Shown in pieces: positions 8,286 through 16,969 of a stretch of DNA of 45,568 nucleotides (positions are counted from its first letter, which is position 1; every line of letters starts with the position of its first letter). A program made the translations under genes and the position numbers. The stretch comes from Dehalococcoidia bacterium (GTDB taxonomy: Bacteria > Chloroflexota > Dehalococcoidia > Lucifugimonadales > Lucifugimonadaceae): the NCBI GenBank assembly GCA_022451965.1, contig JAKUNJ010000007.1, positions 1 through 45,568 on the forward strand, read 5' to 3'. Below the pieces are notes generated by a model. The model saw nothing but the letters and a program-made list of their open reading frames with translations. It did no database searches and was not told where the DNA came from.

Positions 8286-9712
8286 TGCAATTTGAAGAAC
8301 TAACATATTTGCTATCTCCCATAGTTTTGATACTAACAGCTTTATTTGTATTGATAATTGATTTTTTTGTTAAAAGAAAAGTTATATTAATGCTTTACGC
8401 TCTGTTTGGAATGTTTATATCAGCTTCTATTCTAATAATTCAATTTTTTAATTTTGAAACAAGTAAATCTATTTTCTTTGATACTCTAGTTTTTGATAAA
8501 TTATATATTTTTATGGCTCTTATTATAATTTTGTTATCTTTCGTTATACTAACAGCGTTTTACGACTACATAATTAATCAAGTAACTTTTAGGTCTGAAT
8601 TTATTTCATTATTACTATTATCTTTAGTAGGTTCTTTGTTTGTAATAATGTCAATTGATTTTATTACTTTGTATTTATCTCTTGAATTAGCCTCACTTCC
8701 AATAATTTCATTAGTTGCTTTTGGTAGAGGAAAATTTAGTTTAGAGGCTGCGTTTAAGTATTTGATCTTAGCTTCATTATCGACTGGAATATTTCTAATT
8801 GGGGTTGCATATCTTTATGGAGTTACTGGGTCAATAGATATCCAAAACATGAATATTTCTTCTCTAAATCCAGCAATAATTTTGGGTCTTGTTTTCTTAT
8901 TTATGGGTATAGCATTTAAGTTGTCAATTGCACCTTGGCATATGTGGACCCCTGATACATATCAAGGATCGCCAATGCCCATAGTTACTTATCTATCAAC
9001 AGTATCAAAAGTAGCTGGTTTTGTTTTGATTATCAGAATATTTATTGAGATATTATCTATAAATTTCGATTCAAATAACTTCATAATATTCTTGTCAATA
9101 GTTTCATTTTTGTCAATGACAGTGGGAAATTTTGGAGCTATTTTGCAGAGTGATCTTAAAAGATTATTTGCTTATTCAACGATTGCTCATGCTGGATATA
9201 TGTTAGTAGGTATAATTGCATTAATTTCAACTTCTTCTGCCGGTTCAACTACTCTTTTTTATGTTATTGGGTATGCATTAACCAACTTAACTGTATTTTT
9301 TTGTTTGCAATATGTTATAAATGTTACTCATAGTTCTTCAATAAATTCACTTAGGGGATTATTTAGTGTTTATCCCTTAGTCTCAATATTATTAACTATT
9401 TCTATTCTAAGTCTTTTGGGTATACCTGCTACTGTTGGATTTATGGGTAAGGTATTAGTTTTTAGTTCAGCTGTAGATAATGGATTAGCTTGGTTAGCTG
9501 TAGTTGGTGTTATAAACTCTTTTATTTCTGCATATTATTATTTAGCTATGTTGAGAAACATTTATATTTCTACTGAAAAATTCGAACAAAAGTCTAATAG
9601 CAACAATAACTATATTTTAGTAGCATCATTATCATCATCGTTAGTTTTGATATTGGGGGTTTTCCCTGATTTGTTATTATCTATATTAGATAATGTTGTT
9701 TCATCCATCTAA
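8285..9712 (+). CDS. nuoN: NADH-quinone oxidoreductase subunit N
   Basis: A 475-residue NuoN/ND2 membrane subunit, the third antiporter-like pump. Signatures are the YLSLELASLPIISLVAFGR helix near residue 130, EAAFKYLILASLSTGIFL, FKLSIAPWHMWTPDTYQGSP near residue 215, and QSDLKRLFAYSTIAHAGYML near residue 285. It ends the contiguous nuo genes: the next gene, nadK, starts 12 nt downstream with its own AGAGGT ribosome-binding site. No nuoE, nuoF or nuoG lies between it and the sdh genes, so the local complex I gene set is B, C, D, H-N (A presumably just outside). Confidence 0.96.
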   Translation: MQFEELTYLLSPIVLILTALFVLIIDFFVKRKVILMLYALFGMFISASILIIQFFNFETSKSIFFDTLVFDKLYIFMALIIILLSFVILTAFYDYIINQVTFRSEFISLLLLSLVGSLFVIMSIDFITLYLSLELASLPIISLVAFGRGKFSLEAAFKYLILASLSTGIFLIGVAYLYGVTGSIDIQNMNISSLNPAIILGLVFLFMGIAFKLSIAPWHMWTPDTYQGSPMPIVTYLSTVSKVAGFVLIIRIFIEILSINFDSNNFIIFLSIVSFLSMTVGNFGAILQSDLKRLFAYSTIAHAGYMLVGIIALISTSSAGSTTLFYVIGYALTNLTVFFCLQYVINVTHSSSINSLRGLFSVYPLVSILLTISILSLLGIPATVGFMGKVLVFSSAVDNGLAWLAVVGVINSFISAYYYLAMLRNIYISTEKFEQKSNSNNNYILVASLSSSLVLILGVFPDLLLSILDNVVSSI

Positions 9713-9724
9713 AAGAGGTAATTA

Positions 9725-10561
9725 GTGAAATATAAAAGTATTTGTTCAGTAATAAATCCCGAATCAAGTCAAGCTGTGATTCTAAGTAAAGAGATTGAAT
9801 CAAAATTTTCAGATTTGTCATGGCAAAAAGTTCAGGATTTTAATTTTGAAAATATTACAAAAATAGACTTAGTAATTGCTATAGGTGGAGACGGGACAAT
9901 ATTACGTGCTGTTTCATTAGCAGTAAAATTTGATGTACCTGTATTAGGCATAAATATGGGTACTGTTGGTTTTATGACTGATATTGAAGGTGATAAAGCT
10001 ATTGGAGAAATATCTGATTACTTGAGTGGTGTCAGAATAGAAGAAAGATCTATGCTTGAAATTGAATTTGTTAATTCAAATAAAAAATACTCCTACACAG
10101 CTTTGAATGACATAGTTATTGCTAGAGGTTCTTCAATTTCAATGATAGAAACTATTACAGAAATTGATAATATTCATCTTGCAACCTATAGAGGAGATGG
10201 ATTAGTAATTTCCACTGCAACAGGATCTACAGGTTATGCTTTATCAATTGGTGGGCCTGTGCTAGATCCCAAATCAAATGACTATTTCATAAAGCCTATA
10301 GCAACTCATATGAGTCAGTTTGGTGGTGCAGTAGTTAATTCTGAATCAATTTGTAAAATAACTGTTTCAACTAGAAATGATGCTCAAATAAGTATTGATG
10401 GTTTCATAGAGCACAAAGTAGAAAATAATGACTATTTCACGATCAAGATATCTGACACTAAAGCAAAATTTTTAAGAAAAAATCCTTCAAGTTACTATTG
10501 GGGTTCAATAACTGAAAAACTTGGAATAAGAAAAGGCAACTATATTTCAAAGAATACATAA
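9725..10561 (+). CDS. nadK: NAD kinase
   Basis: A 278-residue NAD kinase (ATP/polyphosphate + NAD to NADP), cytosolic. Diagnostic motifs are AIGGDGTILRAV with the GGDGT loop at residues 54-58, NMGTVGFMTDIE near residue 78, NDIVIARG, and the NAD-binding GDGLVISTATGSTGYALSIGGP stretch near residues 158-180. The start is GTG at 9725 with AGAGGT about 6 nt upstream. It sits between nuoN and a Nudix hydrolase with 12 nt and 1 nt gaps, so it is probably transcribed with complexes I and II. The placement suggests a co-regulated supply of NAD(P) cofactors alongside the respiratory chain (inference). Confidence 0.96.
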   Translation: MKYKSICSVINPESSQAVILSKEIESKFSDLSWQKVQDFNFENITKIDLVIAIGGDGTILRAVSLAVKFDVPVLGINMGTVGFMTDIEGDKAIGEISDYLSGVRIEERSMLEIEFVNSNKKYSYTALNDIVIARGSSISMIETITEIDNIHLATYRGDGLVISTATGSTGYALSIGGPVLDPKSNDYFIKPIATHMSQFGGAVVNSESICKITVSTRNDAQISIDGFIEHKVENNDYFTIKISDTKAKFLRKNPSSYYWGSITEKLGIRKGNYISKNT

Positions 10562-10562
10562 C

Positions 10563-11069
10563 ATGGAATCTAAATTAGTTTATAATGCGGACTCTCTAAA
10601 AATAAGAAGAGATACTTACGAGATGTCTAATAAATCAATCATAAACAAAGATTTTGTTGATCATCCTGGATCTGTGTTGATAATAGGTATTAGGGAGAAA
10701 AAAATTCTTTTTGTAAAGCAATGGAGGCAACCTGTAAAAGAGTTCACAATAGAACTTCCATGTGGAACTCTTGAAACAGATGAGAGTCCACTAATGGGTG
10801 CTGACAGAGAATTCAGAGAAGAAACTGGTTTTGCAGCTAAGAAATATATATCTCTAGGTAAATTTTATGCAGCCCCTGGTTACAGTAGCGAAATGACGGA
10901 ATATTTTTTAGCACAAAAGATTTACGAATCCTCGCTTAGTCCAGATGAAGATGAAGAGATTTATTTAGAAGAATATACTCTTGAAGAAGCTATGAATTTA
11001 ATTAAAAATAATAAAATTATAGATCAAGGCACAATATCGGCTCTAAATATCTATAAATCAATAATATAA
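10563..11069 (+). CDS. Nudix hydrolase, ADP-ribose pyrophosphatase-like
   Basis: A 168-residue Nudix hydrolase. The Nudix box G-x5-E-x7-REFREETGF is complete at residues 68-90, so the catalytic glutamates that bind Mg2+ are present. The preceding strand KILFVKQWRQPVKEFTIELPCGTLE and the layout after the box resemble ADP-ribose pyrophosphatases of the NudF/YqkG type, which split ADP-ribose to AMP and ribose-5-phosphate. Substrate choice cannot be read with certainty. It begins 1 nt after nadK and ends 21 nt before sdhA. Pairing with nadK suggests a role in turnover of NAD breakdown products. Confidence 0.85.
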   Translation: MESKLVYNADSLKIRRDTYEMSNKSIINKDFVDHPGSVLIIGIREKKILFVKQWRQPVKEFTIELPCGTLETDESPLMGADREFREETGFAAKKYISLGKFYAAPGYSSEMTEYFLAQKIYESSLSPDEDEEIYLEEYTLEEAMNLIKNNKIIDQGTISALNIYKSII

Positions 11070-11090
11070 TTTTATTAAGGAGAGTTTTAT

Positions 11091-12773
11091 ATGTATGATC
11101 ATGATGTATTAATAGTTGGTGCAGGATTAGCAGGTCTACGCTGTGCAGTTGAAGCACAAAGGTTAGGTCTTGATGTTGCAGTAATAACAAAAGTTCACCC
11201 TGTAAGAAGTCATTCTAATGCTGCCCAGGGAGGTATTAATGCACCTCTTACAGATCGAGGAGATGATTGGAAAGGTCATGCTTTGGATACAATTAAAGGT
11301 AGTGACTATTTGGCCGATCAAGATGCTGTTGAAATTATGAGTCAAGAAGCAGGTGATGCTGTGCTTGAACTAGAAAGAATGGGTGTTATTTTTTCTAGAG
11401 GAGATGATGGTAAATTAGGAACAAGAAGGTTTGGAGGTCAAAAAGTTGCAAGAACATTTTTTGTTGGAGCTATTACTGGATCTGCGTTACTTCACGTTTT
11501 ATACGAGCAATCACTGAAGATGGGATTAACTGTATATGAAGAATGGTTTGTAACTTCTCTAATTAAGCATGAAGGTGCAGTTAAGGGTGTAGTCGCTCTT
11601 GACTTAAAAACTGGTGAAATTGAAGCTATAACCGCTAAATCAGTGGTAATTGCAGCAGGTGGTGCTGGTAGAGTATTTGAACCATCAACTAATGCACTGA
11701 TTTGTACAGGTGATGGTTTATCTTTGGCTTGGAATAATGGTGCTGGTCTTATGGATATGGAAATGATTCAATATCATCCTACAACCCTAGCCAGAACAGG
11801 AATCCTACTATCAGAAGCAGCGAGGGGAGAAGGAGCTTATCTTCTTAATGCTGAAGGAGATAGATTTATGGAAAAATATGCTCCTGATTACATGGAGTTA
11901 GCTTCCAGAGATGTTGTATCAAGAGCTGAACAAACAGAAATTAATGAAGGTAGAGGTATTGATGGTAATGTTCTTCTTGATCTAAGACATCTAGGCAAAG
12001 AATTTATTGAGACTAGGTTAGGTTATCTTCAAGAGGTTTCAGTTGAATTTTTAGGTATAGATATGTCTGAAAAACCTGTCCCTATAAGGCCTGGTATGCA
12101 CTACATAATGGGTGGTATTAAAACAGATGTCGATGGAGAAACTGGCGTCCCTGGATTATATGCAGCAGGTGAATGTGCAAATGTAAGTGTTCATGGAGCT
12201 AATAGGTTAGGTGCCAATTCATTACTAGACACAGTTGTTTTCGGTAGAAGGTCTGCTGTTAAGGCATCTGATTATGTTAGAACAGTTTCAAATGAAGATA
12301 TTCCCACTAAGGAATTTGTTGATAAGGACCTTAAAAGAATAAAAAGTATAATTGAGTCAGATGGTAAGCTCAGAGTTTCAGAAGTAAGAAATGAAATGGC
12401 TGAAGCAATGACCAAAGGAATTGGAGTATTCAGAGACCAAAAGTCTATGGAGTACGCTAAATCTGTTGTCGATAAAACAAAAATAAAGTATAGAGACTCT
12501 ATCAAAATTGATAACAAAGGTAAGGTCTATAATACTGATTTACTTTTTGCTCTTGAGCTTGGAAATATGATTGATTGTGCTGAATCTATTGTCCATGGTG
12601 CACTGACTAGAAAAGAGAGTAGAGGAGCTCATTTTAGAACTGACTTGACTGAAAGAAATGATAAAGATTGGTTGAAACATACATTGGTGCTAAAAGATCT
12701 GGAAGGTGAGATTACTGTGAAAACTCCGGATGTATCTATCACACAATGGCAACCAGTAGAAAGAGTTTACTAG
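11091..12773 (+). CDS. sdhA: Succinate dehydrogenase/fumarate reductase flavoprotein subunit
   Basis: A 560-residue flavoprotein that oxidises succinate to fumarate. It opens with an FAD-binding Rossmann motif (VLIVGAGLAGLRCAVEA) and has RSHSNAAQGGINA, where H41 is the usual site of covalent 8-alpha-histidyl FAD. Near residue 365 it has VHGANRLGANSLLDTVVFGR, with the active-site Arg. The His and Arg of the dicarboxylate site also appear in MIQYHPTTL and LLSEAARGEGA. A strong ribosome-binding site (AAGGAGAG) precedes ATG 11091. SdhA is followed directly by sdhB and an HdrB-like gene rather than membrane anchors, so it belongs to an E-type (SdhABE) complex. Confidence 0.95.
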   Translation: MYDHDVLIVGAGLAGLRCAVEAQRLGLDVAVITKVHPVRSHSNAAQGGINAPLTDRGDDWKGHALDTIKGSDYLADQDAVEIMSQEAGDAVLELERMGVIFSRGDDGKLGTRRFGGQKVARTFFVGAITGSALLHVLYEQSLKMGLTVYEEWFVTSLIKHEGAVKGVVALDLKTGEIEAITAKSVVIAAGGAGRVFEPSTNALICTGDGLSLAWNNGAGLMDMEMIQYHPTTLARTGILLSEAARGEGAYLLNAEGDRFMEKYAPDYMELASRDVVSRAEQTEINEGRGIDGNVLLDLRHLGKEFIETRLGYLQEVSVEFLGIDMSEKPVPIRPGMHYIMGGIKTDVDGETGVPGLYAAGECANVSVHGANRLGANSLLDTVVFGRRSAVKASDYVRTVSNEDIPTKEFVDKDLKRIKSIIESDGKLRVSEVRNEMAEAMTKGIGVFRDQKSMEYAKSVVDKTKIKYRDSIKIDNKGKVYNTDLLFALELGNMIDCAESIVHGALTRKESRGAHFRTDLTERNDKDWLKHTLVLKDLEGEITVKTPDVSITQWQPVERVY

Positions 12774-12781
12774 GAGTTCTT

Positions 12782-13738
12782 ATGAAAGTAAATTTAAGTG
12801 TTAAAAGATATGATCCTGAAAAAACAAAAGATAATAATTGGCTTGAAGATTATCAAATGGATATCCACCAATCGTCTACTGTATTAGATGCCTTGATTCA
12901 TGTCAGAGAAGAAATTGATGGAACATTAGGCTTAAGATGTGCTTGTAGAGCCTCTATTTGTGGTTCATGTGGAATGAAAGTAAACGGTCAAGCAAAATTA
13001 GTTTGTAAAACTAGAGTAGAAGAATTATCTCCCAATGGAGAAACTCTATTAATTGAGCCAATGGGAAACCAACCAGTTATTAAAGATTTGATAGTAGATA
13101 TAAGTTCTTTTTTTGCAAAAATGGAGCAAGTTAGTCCATTTCTTCAACCCGATAAGCTTCCTGAAAAAGGAGAATTTATTGCATCAAATGATTCTATGGA
13201 AAAACTCTTGACTGAAATGAATTGTATTATGTGCGGATTATGTGTTTCTGATTGTACTGTATTGGAAGTAGATAACTCATTTATAGGTCCCGCTGCATTA
13301 GCTAAAGCGTCAAGATTTGTATATGATCCAAGAGACGATAAAACCTCTGAAAGACTTAACTATTTAAACGATGAGAGCGGAGGTATATGGGATTGTACAA
13401 GATGTATGCAGTGTGTTGAGGTTTGTCCAAAGGGAGTAAATCCAATGGATAGAATAATGGATCTAAGGGAATCTGCAATAGAAATTGGTGCTAAAAAAAC
13501 TCATGGTTATCATCATACAAATTCTTTTGAAAAATCAGTTACAGCTCATGGTAGATTAGATGAAAGTAGATTAGCATTAGAATCAGCTGGAATATTCAAT
13601 ATATTTAGATTGCTAGATTTAGTTCCAGTAGGCCTTAGAGCACTTATCAGAGGTAAATTGCCACCATTATTTCCCCATAAGGCAAAAGATAATAAAAAGA
13701 TTAAGGAATTGGCCAAAGCTATTAAGGAGAAAGAGTAA
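12782..13738 (+). CDS. sdhB: Succinate dehydrogenase iron-sulfur subunit (E-type)
   Basis: A 318-residue iron-sulfur subunit. ATG 12782 is chosen because AGGAG overlaps the sdhA TAG stop 6 nt upstream; an upstream in-frame ATG lies inside sdhA. The 2Fe-2S ligands are C55, C60, C63 and C75. A ferredoxin pattern follows: C148, C151, C154, C158 and then C205, C208, C211, C215 with CP. The classical SdhB third site is C-x5-C (3Fe-4S). Here C-x2-C-x2-C-x3-CP supplies a fourth cysteine (C208), as described for archaeal E-type enzymes with a second 4Fe-4S cluster. A tail of about 100 residues after the clusters is longer than in typical SdhB and may dock SdhE. Its stop overlaps the next ATG by one base. 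Confidence 0.92.
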   Translation: MKVNLSVKRYDPEKTKDNNWLEDYQMDIHQSSTVLDALIHVREEIDGTLGLRCACRASICGSCGMKVNGQAKLVCKTRVEELSPNGETLLIEPMGNQPVIKDLIVDISSFFAKMEQVSPFLQPDKLPEKGEFIASNDSMEKLLTEMNCIMCGLCVSDCTVLEVDNSFIGPAALAKASRFVYDPRDDKTSERLNYLNDESGGIWDCTRCMQCVEVCPKGVNPMDRIMDLRESAIEIGAKKTHGYHHTNSFEKSVTAHGRLDESRLALESAGIFNIFRLLDLVPVGLRALIRGKLPPLFPHKAKDNKKIKELAKAIKEKE

Positions 13739-14613
13739 TGAAATTTGCATTTTATCCAGGATGTGTAGCTAGAGGAGGTACTCCTGAGTTGCTTTCTTCA
13801 TCTATGGCTGTGTTAGATAAACTTGGTATCGAATTAGAAGAACTAACAAAAGCGGGTTGTACAGGTGCTGGAGTTCTTCAAGAAAAGAACCCTTTATTAG
13901 GTGATTCAATTAATGTCAGAACCCTTGCGATGGCTGAGCAGTTAGGATTAAATATTATGACTTTATGCTCAACTTGTCAGGGTGTACTTAGTCAAGCTAA
14001 TCTTAAGGTGAAAAAAGATAAGGAATATTTAGACGAAATAAATGATTTGATAAAAGATGAAGGTTATGAATATAAAGGAACAACAGAGGTAAAACATCTT
14101 TTATGGATATTGGTAGAAGATTATGGTTTAGATAAACTTGAATCTCATTTTACAACAAAACTATCTGATCTAAAATTTGCTCCATTTTATGGATGTTACA
14201 TGGTTAGACCATCTGAAGCACTAGGATTTAATGAAAGACCAGAAAGAAAAATGTATCTTGAACAGGTTATTGAATCTTGTGGGGCTGAGGCTATTGATTT
14301 TCCAGGCAAATTTTCATGTTGCGGATTTCCAATACTCTTTATCAATCAAAAGAACTCACTAAAAATGGTTTCCAATAATACAGGTTCAGCAAAAGATCTT
14401 GGTGCAGATGCTATGGTGACTCCATGTCCACTTTGTCACTTAAACTTGGATGGATATCAAGGTAAAGCCAGAAATAACAATAGAGGTGATAAAGCTGATT
14501 TACCAATAATTCACATGCCTCAAATGATAGCTCTTGCTATGGGAATTGAGAAAAAAGATATAGGCCTTGCAAGACATATAGTTTCAGCTAAAGAAGTTCT
14601 AAATAAAGTTTAA
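13738..14613 (+). CDS. sdhE: HdrB/SdhE-like CCG-domain subunit of succinate dehydrogenase
   Basis: A 291-residue protein with two cysteine-rich CCG domains (PF02754 type), as in heterodisulfide reductase subunit B and SdhE/SdhC of Sulfolobus-type succinate dehydrogenases. The second domain is canonical: C153, C194-C195-G, C230-x2-C233. The first has C9, C41, C77-x2-C80, but the second Cys of the CCG pair is Thr (T42). It has no transmembrane helix. In E-type enzymes this subunit replaces the haem-bearing membrane anchors and passes electrons to quinone at the membrane surface. It overlaps sdhB by one base (TAATG) and closes the 14.6 kb co-directional respiratory block. It is not the unrelated flavin-assembly factor also called SdhE. 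Confidence 0.88.
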   Translation: MKFAFYPGCVARGGTPELLSSSMAVLDKLGIELEELTKAGCTGAGVLQEKNPLLGDSINVRTLAMAEQLGLNIMTLCSTCQGVLSQANLKVKKDKEYLDEINDLIKDEGYEYKGTTEVKHLLWILVEDYGLDKLESHFTTKLSDLKFAPFYGCYMVRPSEALGFNERPERKMYLEQVIESCGAEAIDFPGKFSCCGFPILFINQKNSLKMVSNNTGSAKDLGADAMVTPCPLCHLNLDGYQGKARNNNRGDKADLPIIHMPQMIALAMGIEKKDIGLARHIVSAKEVLNKV

Positions 14614-14640
14614 AATTTACCTTCATTAGAAGTTTGTATA

Positions 14641-15573
14641 TCACTTATTTTTTTTCATAATATCTAACAGTTCAATAACAGAGTCAACTGATTTTGAAAG
14701 AGCTGAATGTTCATCTTTATTCAGGTCAACCTCAATTACTTCTTCAATTCCATTTGCTCCAAGCTTTACTGGAACACCTGCATAAACATCATTAAATCCA
14801 TATTCTCCACTTAATAATGCTGCACATGGTAATATCTGCTGTTTATCTAATAAGATTGCTTCAACCATTTGAACAATTGATGCGGATGGTGCGTAGAATG
14901 CAGATCCTGTTTTCAGCAGAGCAACAATTTCAGCACCACCATCTCTCGTTCTTTGAACTATTGATGCTAATTTATTTTTTTCAATCATATTCTCAACAGG
15001 AACACCACCTACGTTTGTTGCTCCTATAACAGGAACCATAGTATCTCCATGTCCCCCAAGAACATATGCGTTGACACTTTCAACAGAAACATTGAGTTCT
15101 TCAGCAATGAAAGTACTAAATCTAGCAGTATCTAAGATACCGGCCATTCCAATAACTCTTTTAGAGTCAAATCCACTTATATTGTAAGCATGTTGAACCA
15201 TCGCATCTAATGGGTTAGAAACTACAATAATTATAGAATTTGGAGATTGTTTTACTACTTCTTCTGTAACACTACCCACAATTTTCATATTAGTAAGTAG
15301 AAGATCATCTCTACTCATTCCAGGTTTTCTTGCTATTCCAGCAGTAATAACAACTACATCTGAGTTAGCAGTTTCTTCATATCCATTTGAACCAATTATT
15401 TTACTGTCAGTTCCCAAAACAGGGCCTGATTCCAATATATCCAATGCTTTACCTTGTGGCATGTCCTCAACTACATCCACCAATACTACATCAGCATATT
15501 TTTTTTCAAAAATTCTTTGTGCTGTTGTTGCCCCTACGTTTCCTGCTCCTATAACTGATACTTTAAATTTCAT
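14641..15573 (-). CDS. mdh: Malate dehydrogenase (LDH-like type)
   Basis: A 310-residue NAD-dependent malate dehydrogenase of the lactate-dehydrogenase-like group. It shows the N-terminal dinucleotide motif [12 protein letters not shown], the acceptor Asp in VVLVDVVED (favouring NAD), [19 protein letters not shown] with the substrate-loop Arg that marks MDH over [12 protein letters not shown], and the catalytic His in [10 protein letters not shown]. Two ATGs are adjacent. GGAGG lies 6 nt before the second (15573) and only 3 nt before the first (15576), so I prefer 15573. It is the last gene of a three-gene minus-strand unit behind a carboxyltransferase and an unrecognised gene. It converges on sdhE with a 27-nt gap and no obvious terminator. 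Confidence 0.95.
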   Translation of the reverse strand: MKFKVSVIGAGNVGATTAQRIFEKKYADVVLVDVVEDMPQGKALDILESGPVLGTDSKIIGSNGYEETANSDVVVITAGIARKPGMSRDDLLLTNMKIVGSVTEEVVKQSPNSIIIVVSNPLDAMVQHAYNISGFDSKRVIGMAGILDTARFSTFIAEELNVSVESVNAYVLGGHGDTMVPVIGATNVGGVPVENMIEKNKLASIVQRTRDGGAEIVALLKTGSAFYAPSASIVQMVEAILLDKQQILPCAALLSGEYGFNDVYAGVPVKLGANGIEEVIEVDLNKDEHSALSKSVDSVIELLDIMKKNK

Positions 15574-15594
15574 CATTTACCTCCAATTATTTTT

Positions 15595-16959
15595 TTATTT
15601 ACCCCAAGGAGTAATCGCTTTTTTTAATGATTCATATCCCTGTATGAATCCAGGTCGATCTCCACTATAAACTTCATCAAATTTTTCTAATGCACTATCT
15701 AGCCATGAATGTAGTTCCTTATTATCAGGATTAGCATCAATATATGCATCTCTAATAAGCACAAAATGTATTCTGGGATCATATGGTTGTTTAGTTCCTC
15801 CCACCCATTCATCACCATCTAATAATCTTAATAACATTGCATCTGCTGAACCTAGTGTTTGCTCATGAATAGGAGGTCCTGACATTCTATGCATAACTGA
15901 AGTCATATCTCTACCATTACCTGTGGTATAACCCATATCTGACCAAATATTCCTCATATCAACATCTTGCCCTAAATGTTTTGCAACTTTCCCCCCAAAT
16001 GCTCTTAGGGGATCTGAAATATCAGCTAGCAGATCAGTTAATCTGTCTCCGTCTAAATCTGTAGAAAGGACTATAGTTTCTTGTTGTTCGATAATATCCC
16101 ATACTAGAAGACCATAATTTGTATCAGATATATGTTGCTCTATTCTTCCTGACCAATTTTCCATTCCATCTTTGAAATCTGGAGGTAAAATTTTTATTAT
16201 TTTATCGATTCTTTCTTTATGTTCCTCATAGGGATCTACTGCATATTTTCTTCCAACTTCAAATTTGGTTCCTTTTAAAAGCCAAGAATGAAGTCCAGCA
16301 TTAATTCCATCCTCCATTGCTTGAGTAGGTTTAGTTGCGACTCTACCAATTGAGCCAGAATCGTTAACTAATTTTAAGAATAATCTGTTAGCATATGCCA
16401 TTTGAACTGCTGGAGTATTCATTTCAGAATGAACTATTCCTTCATCGTTAACTCCAAATTTCTCTTTATCTTGGGAGTAAGGAAGGCATGGCATTGATCT
16501 TACCACAGTTATCGGCCCATATGGTCTGACATTACAATATACACCAGCCTGAGTTCTTAATGGAGCATTCCCAGACTTACCCATAACAACAACTTTCTTG
16601 CCTCCTCCATCATTTACATATGCATCACCTGCTGTCGACCACTTGATAGAAGTACAAGGCATATTCCCAAACCAAGCAAGAGCTTCAAGTTTAGTATCAT
16701 GTCTGTATTGAGACCACATTGGGACACCATAATAAGGTAGTCCAAGGATATCGATAGCAGCGATTGTTCCTAAAAGTGCATATGCATCAGTTAATGAATG
16801 AGCTACAGGATTAATTTTTCCATCATGGTTACCACCTTGCCAAACTACAGCGTCTGGATATCCCTCAGGCTTTATATCAGCTTTTTCAAAAATATTTGAT
16901 AACTCATTAAATAAATTACCATTGGCCTCAGTTTTAGCTATATTCAATAAGTCGATCAT
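15595..16959 (-). CDS. Unrecognised 454-residue soluble protein
   Basis: I do not recognise this protein. It is 454 residues, soluble, with no signal peptide, no membrane helix and no nucleotide-binding loop I can identify. It has a mixed alpha/beta composition, many Gly, Asp and Trp residues, and stretches that look conserved: VVWQGGNHDGKINPVAHS near residue 38, IKWSTAGDAYVNDGGGKKVVVMGKSG near residue 105, STDLDGDRLTDL near residue 300, and MSGPPIHEQTLGSADAMLLRLLDGDEW near residue 360. A good GGAG ribosome-binding site lies 8 nt before ATG 16959 and overlaps the upstream gene's stop; mdh follows 21 nt later. The tight operon with a carboxyltransferase and malate dehydrogenase suggests a metabolic enzyme of CoA-ester or dicarboxylate metabolism, but this is only context. 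Confidence 0.85.
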   Translation of the reverse strand: MIDLLNIAKTEANGNLFNELSNIFEKADIKPEGYPDAVVWQGGNHDGKINPVAHSLTDAYALLGTIAAIDILGLPYYGVPMWSQYRHDTKLEALAWFGNMPCTSIKWSTAGDAYVNDGGGKKVVVMGKSGNAPLRTQAGVYCNVRPYGPITVVRSMPCLPYSQDKEKFGVNDEGIVHSEMNTPAVQMAYANRLFLKLVNDSGSIGRVATKPTQAMEDGINAGLHSWLLKGTKFEVGRKYAVDPYEEHKERIDKIIKILPPDFKDGMENWSGRIEQHISDTNYGLLVWDIIEQQETIVLSTDLDGDRLTDLLADISDPLRAFGGKVAKHLGQDVDMRNIWSDMGYTTGNGRDMTSVMHRMSGPPIHEQTLGSADAMLLRLLDGDEWVGGTKQPYDPRIHFVLIRDAYIDANPDNKELHSWLDSALEKFDEVYSGDRPGFIQGYESLKKAITPWGK

Positions 16960-16969
16960 TTTTTTCTCC

